This document shows positions 32,968-41,790 of a DNA stretch of 64,000 nucleotides, piece by piece. Within the stretch, counting starts at the first letter, position 1, and every line of letters starts with the position of its first letter. A program made the position numbers and the translations under genes. The notes beneath the pieces were generated by a model. The model ran no database searches, was not told the origin of the DNA, and saw only the letters and a program-made list of their open reading frames with translations. Source of the DNA: Inquilinus sp. Marseille-Q2685 (GTDB lineage Bacteria > Pseudomonadota > Alphaproteobacteria > DSM-16000 > Inquilinaceae); the NCBI RefSeq assembly GCF_916619195.1, contig NZ_CAKAKL010000004.1:124001-188000 (forward strand). The letters run 5' to 3'.

Positions 32968-33900
32968 ATGTTCAGGCGATTGTCGCTGCTGCTGTGCGGC
33001 GTCCTGCTGGCGCTGGCGGCGCCGGCCGCGGCCCAGGCGAAGACCTATTACTGGATATCGCACGGATCGCCGGCCGATCCGGTCTGGACCTATTTCCTGG
33101 CCGGCGCCAAGCAATGGGCCGCCGATACCGGCCAGACGGTGAACACCTCGTTCCACAACGGCGACGTGCCGTCGCACCAGGAGGCGGTGCGCGCCGCGAT
33201 CGCGGCCAAGGCGGACGGCATCGTCACCACCAGCCCCGACCCGGGCAGCCTGGTCGCGGTGGTGAAGGAGGCGAAGGCCGCGGGCATCCCGATCGTCAAC
33301 TTCAACACCCCCGACCCGACGGCCGGCTTCGACGCCTATGTCGGCGGCGACAACACCACCTTCGGCCGGAACTGGGCGCAGTACCTGGTCGACAAGGGCC
33401 TGGTGAAGTCCGGCGACTTCGTCTGGCTGCCGGTCGAGGTGCCCGGTGCGACCTACGGCGTGCAGGAGGAGGAAGGCATCTCCAGCGTGTTCAAGCCGCT
33501 CGGCATCACCTGGGAGGTGACCGACAACACGCTGGACCAGGCCGAGGTGATCAGCCGCATGGTCGACTACCTGACCGCCAACCGGACCAAGGTGAAGGCG
33601 ATCATCGGCCTGGGCGACCTGGTGACCGGCAGCATCAAGCGCGTCTTCGACCAGGTCGGCGTCAAGCCCGGCGAGATCCCGGTCGTCGGCTGGGGCAACT
33701 CGCTCGACACCACGCAGGAGGTCCTGACCGGCTACGTCAACGCGGCGCAGTGGCAGGACCCGCAGGCGACCAGCTACGTCGCCCTGTCGCTGGCGGCGAT
33801 GGCGTCCGGCGGCATCCCGCCCGGGTTCAACGTCATCACCGGCGCGCTGTACGAGAAGGACAGGGCCGAGATCTATGACAAGATCCTCTCCGGCAAGTAG
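32968..33900 (+). CDS. Periplasmic sugar-binding protein of a CUT2 (ribose-type) ABC importer
   Basis: A 310-residue binding protein with a cleavable signal peptide (LLLCGVLLALAAPAAAQA). The fold is the type I sugar-binding protein seen in RbsB and FrcB: ISHGSPADPVWTYFLAGAK at the start, GIVTTSPDPGSLVAVVKEAKAAGIPIV in the middle, a DNTTFGRNWAQYL hinge, then AIIGLGDLVTGSIKRVFDQ. It is preceded by GGGGAGGA. Its last 26 bases overlap the permease gene. The ligand is probably a monosaccharide, cyclitol or related compound handled by the upstream enzymes. Confidence 0.93.
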   Translation: MFRRLSLLLCGVLLALAAPAAAQAKTYYWISHGSPADPVWTYFLAGAKQWAADTGQTVNTSFHNGDVPSHQEAVRAAIAAKADGIVTTSPDPGSLVAVVKEAKAAGIPIVNFNTPDPTAGFDAYVGGDNTTFGRNWAQYLVDKGLVKSGDFVWLPVEVPGATYGVQEEEGISSVFKPLGITWEVTDNTLDQAEVISRMVDYLTANRTKVKAIIGLGDLVTGSIKRVFDQVGVKPGEIPVVGWGNSLDTTQEVLTGYVNAAQWQDPQATSYVALSLAAMASGGIPPGFNVITGALYEKDRAEIYDKILSGK

Positions 33901-34954
33901 CGCCGGGGCGGAGGCGCCCGCGGCGGCCGGTGCCGCCGCGGATGCCGCCCGCCCGGGCCGCCCGCCCTTCGACGCCCGATCGATCGTCCATCGCCTGGTG
34001 GCCAAGCCCGAATTCGGCCCCCTCATCCTGCTGGTGGTCGAGCTCGCCGTGTTCTGGGCCATCAACCCGGAATTCCTGTCGCCCCAGAACATCGGCAACA
34101 CCCTGGCCTTCACGGTCGAGCTCGGCCTGATCGCGCTGGCCATGACGCTGCTGATGACATCCGGCGAGTTCGACCTCTCGGTCGGCTCGGTCTTCGGCTT
34201 CGCCCCGGTGCTGATGTGGACGCTGTTCAACAGCGGCGCCGCGCCGCTGGAGGCCGGCTTCGTCGCCGCGATCGCCGTCGCCGCCCTGGTCGGGCTGGTG
34301 AACGGCTGGTTCGTGACCCGGCTGCGGATCCCGTCCTTCCTGGTGACGCTCGGCATGCTGCTGGTGGTGCGCGGCACGGCGCTGTTCATCACCGACGGCT
34401 TCCCGCAGCGGACCTGGAACACCGGCGGCAACTGGCTGGCCTGGCTGCTGGCGGGCGACTTCTATGTCGGAAGCTTCCGCATCTACATGTCGCTGTTCTG
34501 GTTCATCGCCGCCGCCCTGGCGATGGGCTATGTGCTGAACCAGACCAAGGCCGGCAACTGGATCCAGGCCGCGGGCGGCAACCCCGGCGCGGCGCGGGCC
34601 CGCGGCGTGCGCGTCGGCCGCACCAAGATCGCGCTGTTCGTGCTGTCGGCCACGATGGCCGCCCTGGCCGGGGTGATCAGCTCGATCCGCACCTCGGCCG
34701 CCAACCCGAACAGCGGCACCGGCTACGAACTCGAGGTCATTGCCATGGTGGTGATCGGCGGCACGGCGCTGGGCGGCGGGCGCGGCACCATCCTCGGCAC
34801 CGTGCTGGGCATCTTCATTTTGCGGGTGATGCGCAACGGCATCGTCCTGATCGGCGTGCCCGGCCTCGCCTACAACATCTTCATCGGCGCGATCATCTTG
34901 GGGATGATGGCGCTGCACTCCTGGCTCGACCGCCGGCACCAGGCAGGGAGCTGA
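33875..34954 (+). CDS. CUT2-type sugar ABC transporter permease
   Basis: A 359-residue permease of the RbsC/FrcC type with about nine or ten membrane segments, starting after a 45-residue Ala/Pro-rich cytoplasmic tail. Family blocks are LIALAMTLLMTSGEFDLSVG, where the GEFDLSVG loop contacts the ATPase, and late EVIAMVVIGGTALGGGRGTI and VLGIFILRVMRNGI. The start overlaps the binding-protein gene by 26 bases and the end is five bases from the ATPase gene, so all three are tightly coupled. Confidence 0.93.
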   Translation: MTRSSPASSAGAEAPAAAGAAADAARPGRPPFDARSIVHRLVAKPEFGPLILLVVELAVFWAINPEFLSPQNIGNTLAFTVELGLIALAMTLLMTSGEFDLSVGSVFGFAPVLMWTLFNSGAAPLEAGFVAAIAVAALVGLVNGWFVTRLRIPSFLVTLGMLLVVRGTALFITDGFPQRTWNTGGNWLAWLLAGDFYVGSFRIYMSLFWFIAAALAMGYVLNQTKAGNWIQAAGGNPGAARARGVRVGRTKIALFVLSATMAALAGVISSIRTSAANPNSGTGYELEVIAMVVIGGTALGGGRGTILGTVLGIFILRVMRNGIVLIGVPGLAYNIFIGAIILGMMALHSWLDRRHQAGS

Positions 34955-34959
34955 TCGCC

Positions 34960-35742
<783 letters not shown>

Positions 35743-35809
35743 AGCGGATGAGCTTGGAGCGTGAGGGTTTAGGCCAGACCGAGTCACCCGATCACAAGGC
35801 GGTGAGGCA

Positions 35810-35984
35810 TTGCCTCTCCCGCTTGCGAGACCTTTTCAAAACACCCATCCCTCATCGTCATTGCGAGGAGGCGAAGCCGACGAAGCAATCCAGGGGCCGG
35901 TGCGTGCGGCCCCTGGATTGCTTCGCTGCGCTCGCAATGACGGTGTTGGAAATTCTGAAAAGGTCTCGCTTGCGGGAGAGGCAA
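35810..35984. repeat. Composite nested inverted repeat, 175 bases
   Basis: Outer arms of 29 bases at 35810-35838 and 35956-35984 match as inverted repeats at 27 positions; they contain the core CCTCTCCCGCTTGCG. Inside is a second inverted repeat, 35856-35899 against 35907-35942, with a 7-base loop and arms starting CGTCATTGCGAG. The inner left arm has an 8-base insertion relative to the right. The rest of the 340-base gap between the ATPase gene and the next gene shows no gene. It looks like one palindromic interspersed repeat inserted inside another. As RNA it would fold into a long hairpin. Confidence 0.75.
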
Positions 35985-36082
35985 CACGAAGGCGCCCCGC
36001 CCGATGCACTGACGTGACCCGACCTCAGTTCACTCCGGCCTGCGGGCCGGGACCACGATCGCAGTAGTATTATCGATCAGCT

Positions 36083-36727
36083 ATGTTCATGCCACGTTCC
36101 ATGGACACGACGCAGACCGACCAGGACCTGGACCCGGCGGCCGCTCCCGAAGGGGAGCGGACGGCGGATCTGCGCGCGCTCGACCGGCTGGTCGAGATGG
36201 GCATGGAGATCGCCGAAGCCACCCGCACCGAAGCGGTCGAGGCGCCGCAGCCCGGCGTCGACTACTGCCAGAGATTCGCCGTCGCCGCCCGCGCCGTGCG
36301 TCTGACCCTGCTGCTGAAGGACAAGCTGTCCCGGCAGGAGAAGGAGGAGCGCAAGGCGGCGGCGCAGCGGGAGGCGGCGCAGGAGGACTGGCACGGGCTG
36401 CGGGTGCAGCTGGCGATGATGGCGGCGGCCTATGAGGTGTCCGAGGATGGCGAGGAGGCCGACCGCCGTGAAGCCGAGATGCATGAGCGGCTGGAGCGGC
36501 CGGAGGTGGTGGAGCTGATCGAGGCCAGCCGTCCGGAGGTGGCGGTGGCGGCGTTGTGCCGGCGCTGGGGCTATCCGGTGCGGGTGGAGCAGTGGCTGGA
36601 GATGGCCGACGAGGCGATGGAGGAGCTCGGCTTCCTGCCGCCGCAGGGCGGCGAGGACGGCGAGGACGATCCGCCCGGGCCCCGCTCCGCTGCCCCCGCC
36701 CGGCGCAAGCCTCCGGACACGGGTTGA
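36083..36727 (+). CDS. Hypothetical acidic helical protein, 214 residues
   Basis: Function not recognised. The product is rich in Glu, Ala and Arg and is predicted almost wholly helical, with a coiled-coil-prone centre (LLLKDKLSRQEKEERKAAAQ). A Trp-containing C-terminal block (CRRWGYPVRVEQWLEMADEA) precedes a disordered Pro/Arg tail. There is no signal peptide, membrane span or metal motif. The start may be the ATG at 36083 or 36101; neither has a clear ribosome binding site. Codon bias is like the neighbours, so it should be a genuine gene. Confidence 0.7.
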   Translation: MFMPRSMDTTQTDQDLDPAAAPEGERTADLRALDRLVEMGMEIAEATRTEAVEAPQPGVDYCQRFAVAARAVRLTLLLKDKLSRQEKEERKAAAQREAAQEDWHGLRVQLAMMAAAYEVSEDGEEADRREAEMHERLERPEVVELIEASRPEVAVAALCRRWGYPVRVEQWLEMADEAMEELGFLPPQGGEDGEDDPPGPRSAAPARRKPPDTG

Positions 36728-36806
36728 CCGCGTCGGTTGGGTCGCCGCGGCGAACCCAACATCCCGCCGCCCTCGCGGCCCCGACCTACGAAACCGGAGT
36801 GTTTTG

Positions 36807-36828
36807 CCTCTCCCGCTTGCGGGAGAGG
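36807..36828. repeat. Perfect-arm palindrome sharing the core of the composite repeat
   Basis: Ten-base arms flank a two-base centre, with CCTCTCCCGC inverted on the other side. The core equals that of the outer arms at 35810 and 35956. It lies between convergent genes. On neither strand is it followed by a T-run, so I regard it as a repeat rather than a standard terminator. Confidence 0.6.
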
Positions 36829-36906
36829 TCGGAGGCGCTCGGCACCTCCGGGTGAGAGCGTTTGTCGAGGCCGGGATCCGTCCTCACCCGGCGAAGATTC
36901 ATCCTG

Positions 36907-38016
36907 TCAGGCCATGGCGCCGCGGGCCGCGACCGGCCACAGGCATTCGACCCGGCCGGCCCTGACCCCGACATACCAGTCGTAGCGGTCGACCGTCGGG
37001 TCGCAATGGCCCGGAACCAGGCGCAGCCGCTCGCCGAGCTTCGGCTTGGCGGCGCCGGGCTCGATCACCAGCCGCCCGTGCTCGTCCGACGGGCCTTCGT
37101 AGCGGAGGCCGTCGCGGCCCCAGACCAGCGGCAGACCGCTGTCGGTGGGCAGCGCCTTGTGCCCGGCATCGACCACGGCGGCGCCGTCGCGGGGCACACT
37201 CATCACCGTCGCCAGCACGAACAGCGCCTGGCGGAACGGCGGCGGCGGGTCGTTGCGGGCGTAATCCGCATCCATGAAGGCATAGGAGCCGACCTGCAGC
37301 TCGGTGAACACGCCGCTCGCCGCCTCCAGTGCGAAGGTGCCGGTGCCGGCGCCGCCGACGATCGGGCAGCCGAGGCCGGCCCGGCGCAGATCTTCCACCG
37401 TCCGCCCCGCCGCCTCCGCCGCCTCGGCGATGGCGGCGGCGCGCTCCTCCGGCGACCTTCGATGCTGAGCGCGGCCGTGATAGGCCTGCAGCCCGCCGAA
37501 GACGAGGTGCCGGCTGGCGGCGATGCGACGGGCCAGCGCCACCGCCTCCTCCCTCGGCGCCACGCCGCAGCGGCCGGTGCCGACATCGATCTCCACCAGC
37601 ACGGAGAGGCGCGTGCCTGCCGCCTCGGCCGCGGCCTCGATTGCCGCGATTCCGTCCGGATGGTCGGCGCAGACGGCGACCCGCGCGATCCGGGTCAGCG
37701 CCGCCAGCCGCGCCAGCTTGCGCGGGGACACCACCTCGTTGCTGACCAGGATGTCGGGCACCCCGCCCCAGGCCAGGATCTCGGCCTCCGCCACCTTCTG
37801 GGTGCATTGGCCGACCGCGCCGCGCGCCAGCTGCAGATGGGCGATGACCGGGGATTTGTGGGTCTTGGCGTGCGGCCGCAGCCTGACGCCGGCCGCCGCG
37901 GCCAGCCCGGCCATGCGGTCGAGATTGGCCTCGAAGGCGTCGAGGTCGAGGATCAGGGCCGGGGTGTCGACCTCCTCCTCGCGCATGCCCGGCTCGGCCG
38001 GCGGCGGCTGCAGCAT
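36907..38016 (-). CDS. DSD1-family PLP enzyme (D-threonine aldolase/D-serine dehydratase-like)
   Basis: A 369-residue fold-type III PLP enzyme. The N-terminal domain opens with EVDTPALILDLDAFEANLDR and the PLP-binding Lys in RPHAKTHKSPVIA at about residue 52. A central LVEIDVGTGRCGVAP and GGAGTGTFALE bind phosphate, and the C-terminal DSD1 domain ends with a metal site. That site includes the His of LVPGHCDPTVDRYD and a following Cys. Members cleave D-threonine or D-3-hydroxyaspartate or dehydrate D-serine. The ATG at 38016 has AGGGAG before it. No adjacent gene clearly shares the pathway. Confidence 0.88.
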   Translation of the reverse strand: MLQPPPAEPGMREEEVDTPALILDLDAFEANLDRMAGLAAAAGVRLRPHAKTHKSPVIAHLQLARGAVGQCTQKVAEAEILAWGGVPDILVSNEVVSPRKLARLAALTRIARVAVCADHPDGIAAIEAAAEAAGTRLSVLVEIDVGTGRCGVAPREEAVALARRIAASRHLVFGGLQAYHGRAQHRRSPEERAAAIAEAAEAAGRTVEDLRRAGLGCPIVGGAGTGTFALEAASGVFTELQVGSYAFMDADYARNDPPPPFRQALFVLATVMSVPRDGAAVVDAGHKALPTDSGLPLVWGRDGLRYEGPSDEHGRLVIEPGAAKPKLGERLRLVPGHCDPTVDRYDWYVGVRAGRVECLWPVAARGAMA

Positions 38017-38060
38017 GGTCTGGACTCCCTCGGATTCCTGCCAACAGTACGAGAATACAA

Positions 38061-38155
38061 AGCCGTCATGGCGAGCCCCGCAGGGGCGTGGCCATCCAGG
38101 GCGGCTCGCACCGGCCCTGGATGGCCACGTCGCTTCGCTCCTCGCCATGACGGCT
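38061..38155. repeat. Nested inverted repeat between minus-strand genes
   Basis: Outer 15-base arms at 38061-38075 and 38141-38155 are perfectly complementary (AGCCGTCATGGCGAG). Inner 15-base arms at 38087-38101 and 38115-38129 are too (CGTGGCCATCCAGGG). The layout resembles the repeat at 35856-35942, which has CGTCATTGCGAG arms, but the sequence differs. It fills most of the 173-base gap before the GMC dehydrogenase end. Confidence 0.7.
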
Positions 38156-38189
38156 TGGGATTGGCTCGGTCCCCATCCTTGCGGCCGTA

Positions 38190-39812
38190 TCACGCCGCCA
38201 TCGGCCGGGTCGCGCCCTTCAGCTCGCGGAAATTGTCGCGGATATGGGTCGCGGCCCGCAAGGCCAGGGCCGAGATCGTCGGGGTCGGGTTGACCACGCC
38301 GCCGGTGGCCAGGACGCTGCCGTCAACGATGAACAGGTTCGGCACGTCCCAGCTCTGGTGCCACTTGTTCACCACCGAGGTCTCCGGATCGCTGCCCATG
38401 CGGCAGGTGCCGATCATGTGCCAGGCCGGGGTGCGGTACACGCCGTCCTTGTCGCGGTAGTCCTGCAGCTTCACCTCGAAGGCGCCGGCCGCATTGCCGA
38501 TATCGACCAGCCGGTCGAGCATGTAGTTCATCATCCGCCGGTCGTTCTCGCCCGGCGCGTAATGCATGGTCGCGACCGGGATGCCGTCGGCGTCGCGCTT
38601 CACCGGATCCAGGGCGACGCGGTTCTCCGGGTTCGGCAGGTCGTCGCCGATCGCGTAGATGCCGATGCCGTGGCCGAAATGGCGCTCGAACCAGCGATGG
38701 TGGTCGCGGCCCCAGGGCGCGCGGGTCTCGGTGATCCAGCCGGCGGCGACCTCGGCGGCGGCCGAGGTGCTGGTCAGGCAGTTGAAGTTGAAGCCGTTGA
38801 CGAAGCCGCGGCCGACATCGGTCTCGGCGAATTCGCGGCTGATCAGCGAGGCGACATAGCCCATATGGCCGTCGATCGGCTCGTCGACCCAGATCTCGGC
38901 CCCGACCAGCGTGTGGTGCAGCAGGTTGCGGCCGACCTGGTCCGACTGGTTGGCGAGGTTGTCCGACGCCAGCAGCAGCCGCGGCGTGCCGACGCCGTTG
39001 GCGGCGACGACCACGATCTCGGCCGGCTGGAACTCGGTGCGCCCGGTCTCGCGGTCGATGTAGAGGGCGCCGGTGGCGCGCCCGTCCCGCCCCTTCTCGA
39101 TCCGCAGCACCCGGGCGTGGATGCGCAGCTCGGTACCGGCCGCCAGGGCCTTGGGCCAGATCGACAGCGAATACTTGCTCATCGACCCGCGCGGGCAGCC
39201 GTTGCAGATGCCGCAGCCGTTGCAGCCCGGCCGGCCGTCATAGTCCTCCGAGATCACCCCCGCCTCCGCCGGCCACCAGTGCCAGCCGAGCTTATCGAAG
39301 GCCTGGGACAGGCGGCGCGCCGCCTTGGTGAAGGGCAGCGGCCCGGTCGGGCAGGCCTCGCGCGGCGGCATCGCCGGGTCGCCGGCCAGGCCGCTGACGC
39401 CGATCATCCGGTCCGCCGCCTCGTAGAACGGGGCGATGTCCTCATAGGCGATCGGCCAGTTCGGCTGCAGCCCGTGCTCGTCGCCCTTGCGGAAATCCGA
39501 CGGCCGGTAGCGCGGCCAGATCGCGCCATAGACATTGGTCGACCCGCCGACGCCGTTCCACATCAGCACCTGCGAGCTGTCGGTGACCACCGGGTAGTCG
39601 TCCGGATGGCGGCGGCGGTTGACGTCGGCGTTCCACCGGGTGCGGCGCTGCCAGGACCAGTCGGGGCTGTAATGCGGGTGGTCGCCGGCCTCGACCCAGG
39701 AGCCCTGCTCGAGGCAGACCACCTTCAGCCCGGCCTGGGCCAGCACCACGGCGGCCAGCGATCCGGTGGCGCCGGCGCCGATGATCAGGATGTCGCAGGA
39801 CGGCTTGGTCAT
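38190..39812 (-). CDS. GMC-family FAD dehydrogenase, large subunit with Cys cluster
   Basis: A 540-residue flavoprotein. The FAD motif is IIGAGATGSLAAVVLAQAG at the start. About residues 195-204 read CNGCGICNGC, a four-Cys group that could hold an iron-sulfur cluster like that of FAD-dependent glucose dehydrogenase. The catalytic end shows HMIGTCRMG and VVNPTPTISALALRAA with the paired His and Asn. No signal peptide is seen. The start overlaps the stop of the small subunit gene by four bases. The usual third, cytochrome c subunit is not adjacent. It should oxidise a sugar, sugar acid or cyclitol alcohol. Confidence 0.9.
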   Translation of the reverse strand: MTKPSCDILIIGAGATGSLAAVVLAQAGLKVVCLEQGSWVEAGDHPHYSPDWSWQRRTRWNADVNRRRHPDDYPVVTDSSQVLMWNGVGGSTNVYGAIWPRYRPSDFRKGDEHGLQPNWPIAYEDIAPFYEAADRMIGVSGLAGDPAMPPREACPTGPLPFTKAARRLSQAFDKLGWHWWPAEAGVISEDYDGRPGCNGCGICNGCPRGSMSKYSLSIWPKALAAGTELRIHARVLRIEKGRDGRATGALYIDRETGRTEFQPAEIVVVAANGVGTPRLLLASDNLANQSDQVGRNLLHHTLVGAEIWVDEPIDGHMGYVASLISREFAETDVGRGFVNGFNFNCLTSTSAAAEVAAGWITETRAPWGRDHHRWFERHFGHGIGIYAIGDDLPNPENRVALDPVKRDADGIPVATMHYAPGENDRRMMNYMLDRLVDIGNAAGAFEVKLQDYRDKDGVYRTPAWHMIGTCRMGSDPETSVVNKWHQSWDVPNLFIVDGSVLATGGVVNPTPTISALALRAATHIRDNFRELKGATRPMAA

Positions 39813-40336
39813 CGCTTCAGGCCCCAGGCTTGCGTGCGGTCGCTGTCGAGTTCGAGACGGGAGATGTCGACCCGGCGCACGGCCTCGGTCGGCAGGTAGG
39901 CACCACGGCCGTGCTTCGGCGCGTCCCGCGCCGGATCGAAGCGCGGCAGGGGATAGCCCTTCACATGCGGCCGCAGCCGGTAGGGGTGGCCCTGCGCGTT
40001 GATCACCGCGACGACGAAAGGACTCTCGTAATAGGCGTAGTACGCGGCGTCGCGAACCCAGCCGAACAGCTCGGGCTCCGCCGTCTCCACCGCCTCGGCG
40101 ATGGCGACGCGCTTCTCCTCCGGCTGATCGGCGAAGGGCCCGCCGGCCTTCAGGATCGCCTGGGCCAGGCGGGCGAGGCCGCCCTCGCCGCGTTCCTCGA
40201 CCAGGCGGATCGCCACGGCCGACTGGACGCCGACGGTGGCGCCGGACGGCCAGTCGCCGCCGCCCGGCAGCAGCAGGTCGGCGAGATCGGCCAGAAGCCG
40301 CGCCGCCACGGCGGCAGAAGGTGTCGTTGTGGTCAT
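39809..40336 (-). CDS. Gluconate 2-dehydrogenase subunit 3-family protein
   Basis: A 175-residue small subunit that in related complexes escorts the GMC dehydrogenase and helps export or assembly. Typical segments are LADLLLPGGGDWPSG, an aromatic DAAYYAYYESPFVVAVINAQ and the tail GHPYRLRPHVKGYPLPRFD. Many relatives carry a Tat signal that exports the complex; this one has no twin-Arg start, so the complex may stay in the cytoplasm. It overlaps both neighbours (GMC gene and aldehyde dehydrogenase) by four bases. Confidence 0.85.
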   Translation of the reverse strand: MTTTTPSAAVAARLLADLADLLLPGGGDWPSGATVGVQSAVAIRLVEERGEGGLARLAQAILKAGGPFADQPEEKRVAIAEAVETAEPELFGWVRDAAYYAYYESPFVVAVINAQGHPYRLRPHVKGYPLPRFDPARDAPKHGRGAYLPTEAVRRVDISRLELDSDRTQAWGLKR

Positions 40337-41790
40337 TTATGGGTCCGGGTGATCGAGATCATCTTGAGTTCGGTCATCGCCTCGAGCGTGTGGCGGCCGC
40401 CGAGCCGGCCGATGCCGCTCTTGGTGCCGCTGCCGCCGCCGAAGGGCAGGTGCAGCTCCCAATAGGTGCTGCCGGCGTTGACGTTGACGATGCCGGCCGG
40501 GATCGCCTCGCCGAAGCGCAGCGCCCGGTCCATGTCGGCGGTGAACAGGCCGACGCTGAGGCCGTGCTCGGTGTCCAGCGCCAGGTCCAGCGCCTCCTCG
40601 TCGTCGTCGAAGGCCAGCACAGGGACCACCGGGCCGAACGTCTCCTCCCGGTTGATCCGCATGTCGCGGGTGACGCCGGTGATCACGGTCGGCTCGAAGA
40701 ACAGGTCGCTGCCCAGATCCGGCCGCGGCCGGCCGCCGGCCAGGACCGTGGCGCCGCAGGCGACGGCATCCTCGACATGCTCGCGCACCTTGGCCGCGAC
40801 CTTGGGGTTGTTCAGCGGCCCCATGGTGGTGCCCTGCTGCAGCGGGTCGCCCAGCTTGTGCGACCGGGCTATCTCGACCAGCCGCTGCGCCAAGGGCTCG
40901 ACGATGCTGCGATGGGCCAGCACCCGGCCGGTGGCGGCGCAGACCTGGCCGGCGTTGAAGAAGGCGCCGCCGGCCGCGGCCGCGGCGGCGCGGTCGAGAT
41001 CGGCGTCCTCGAACACCAGCACCGGCCCGTTGCCGCCGAGCTCCAGCAGCATCGGCTTGCCGGCGCCGCGCTCGGCGATGCGCCGGCCGGTATCCGGGCT
41101 GCCGGTGAAGCCGATGCCGTTGGTGTCCGGATGGGCGACGATCTCGTCACCGACCACCGCTCCCTCCCCGATCACCAGATTGACCACGCCGGGCGGCAGC
41201 CCCGCTTCCTCGATCGCGCGCATCAGCTCGACCGCAGCCATCGAGGTGGTCGGCGCCGGTACCCAGACGATGGCATTGCCGGTGGCAATGCCGGGCGCCA
41301 GGTATTCGACCGGGATGTTGACCGGGAAGTTCCAGGGCGTGATCACGGCATAGACGCCGCGCGGCTGGCGCAGGGTCAGCACCAGCTTGCTCGGGTCCTC
41401 CGCCGGCAGCGTCTCGCCGCGCAGCTGCTTGACCAGCTCGGCCGCCAGCCGGAACCCGTCCGCCGCCTTGCCGACCTCGCCCCGCGCCTCCTGGAACGGC
41501 TTGCCCTGCTCCAGGCTCAGGGTGCGGGCGATGCGGTCACGCACGCCGTCGATCTGCGCGGCGATGGCGAGGCAGGCCTTGGCCCGTTCCCACACCGGCG
41601 TCGCGGCCCAGCCGGGCTGCGCCTGCCGGGCGGCAGCGATGGCGCGGCGCGCCGTCTCGCGGCTGCTGCGCGGAAGCCGGCCGATCGTCTCGCCGGTCGC
41701 CGGGTTCACCGCCGGCATCGTCTCCGGCTCCGCCTCCCAGCGCCCGCCGATATGGTTGGCGAAGGTCCCGATGTCGTCGCGCTGCATCAT
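40333..41790 (-). CDS. NAD(P)-dependent aldehyde dehydrogenase
   Basis: A 485-residue enzyme of standard length. The cofactor region is VITPWNFPVNIPVEYLAPGI, the general base Glu is in LLELGGNGPVLVFEDAD, and the catalytic Cys is in FFNAGQVCAATGRVL. NREETFGPVVPVLAF completes the signature. The ATG at 41790 (a double ATG) overlaps the amidohydrolase stop by four bases. It probably oxidises the aldehyde made by the GMC dehydrogenase or released by the amidohydrolase product pathway. Confidence 0.94.
   Translation of the reverse strand: MMQRDDIGTFANHIGGRWEAEPETMPAVNPATGETIGRLPRSSRETARRAIAAARQAQPGWAATPVWERAKACLAIAAQIDGVRDRIARTLSLEQGKPFQEARGEVGKAADGFRLAAELVKQLRGETLPAEDPSKLVLTLRQPRGVYAVITPWNFPVNIPVEYLAPGIATGNAIVWVPAPTTSMAAVELMRAIEEAGLPPGVVNLVIGEGAVVGDEIVAHPDTNGIGFTGSPDTGRRIAERGAGKPMLLELGGNGPVLVFEDADLDRAAAAAAGGAFFNAGQVCAATGRVLAHRSIVEPLAQRLVEIARSHKLGDPLQQGTTMGPLNNPKVAAKVREHVEDAVACGATVLAGGRPRPDLGSDLFFEPTVITGVTRDMRINREETFGPVVPVLAFDDDEEALDLALDTEHGLSVGLFTADMDRALRFGEAIPAGIVNVNAGSTYWELHLPFGGGSGTKSGIGRLGGRHTLEAMTELKMISITRTHK

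Noticed and set aside
36807-36828. Palindrome as a rho-independent terminator
   Set aside because: There is no T-run after the stem on either strand, and the same core appears in the repeats nearby, so it is better seen as a repeat.
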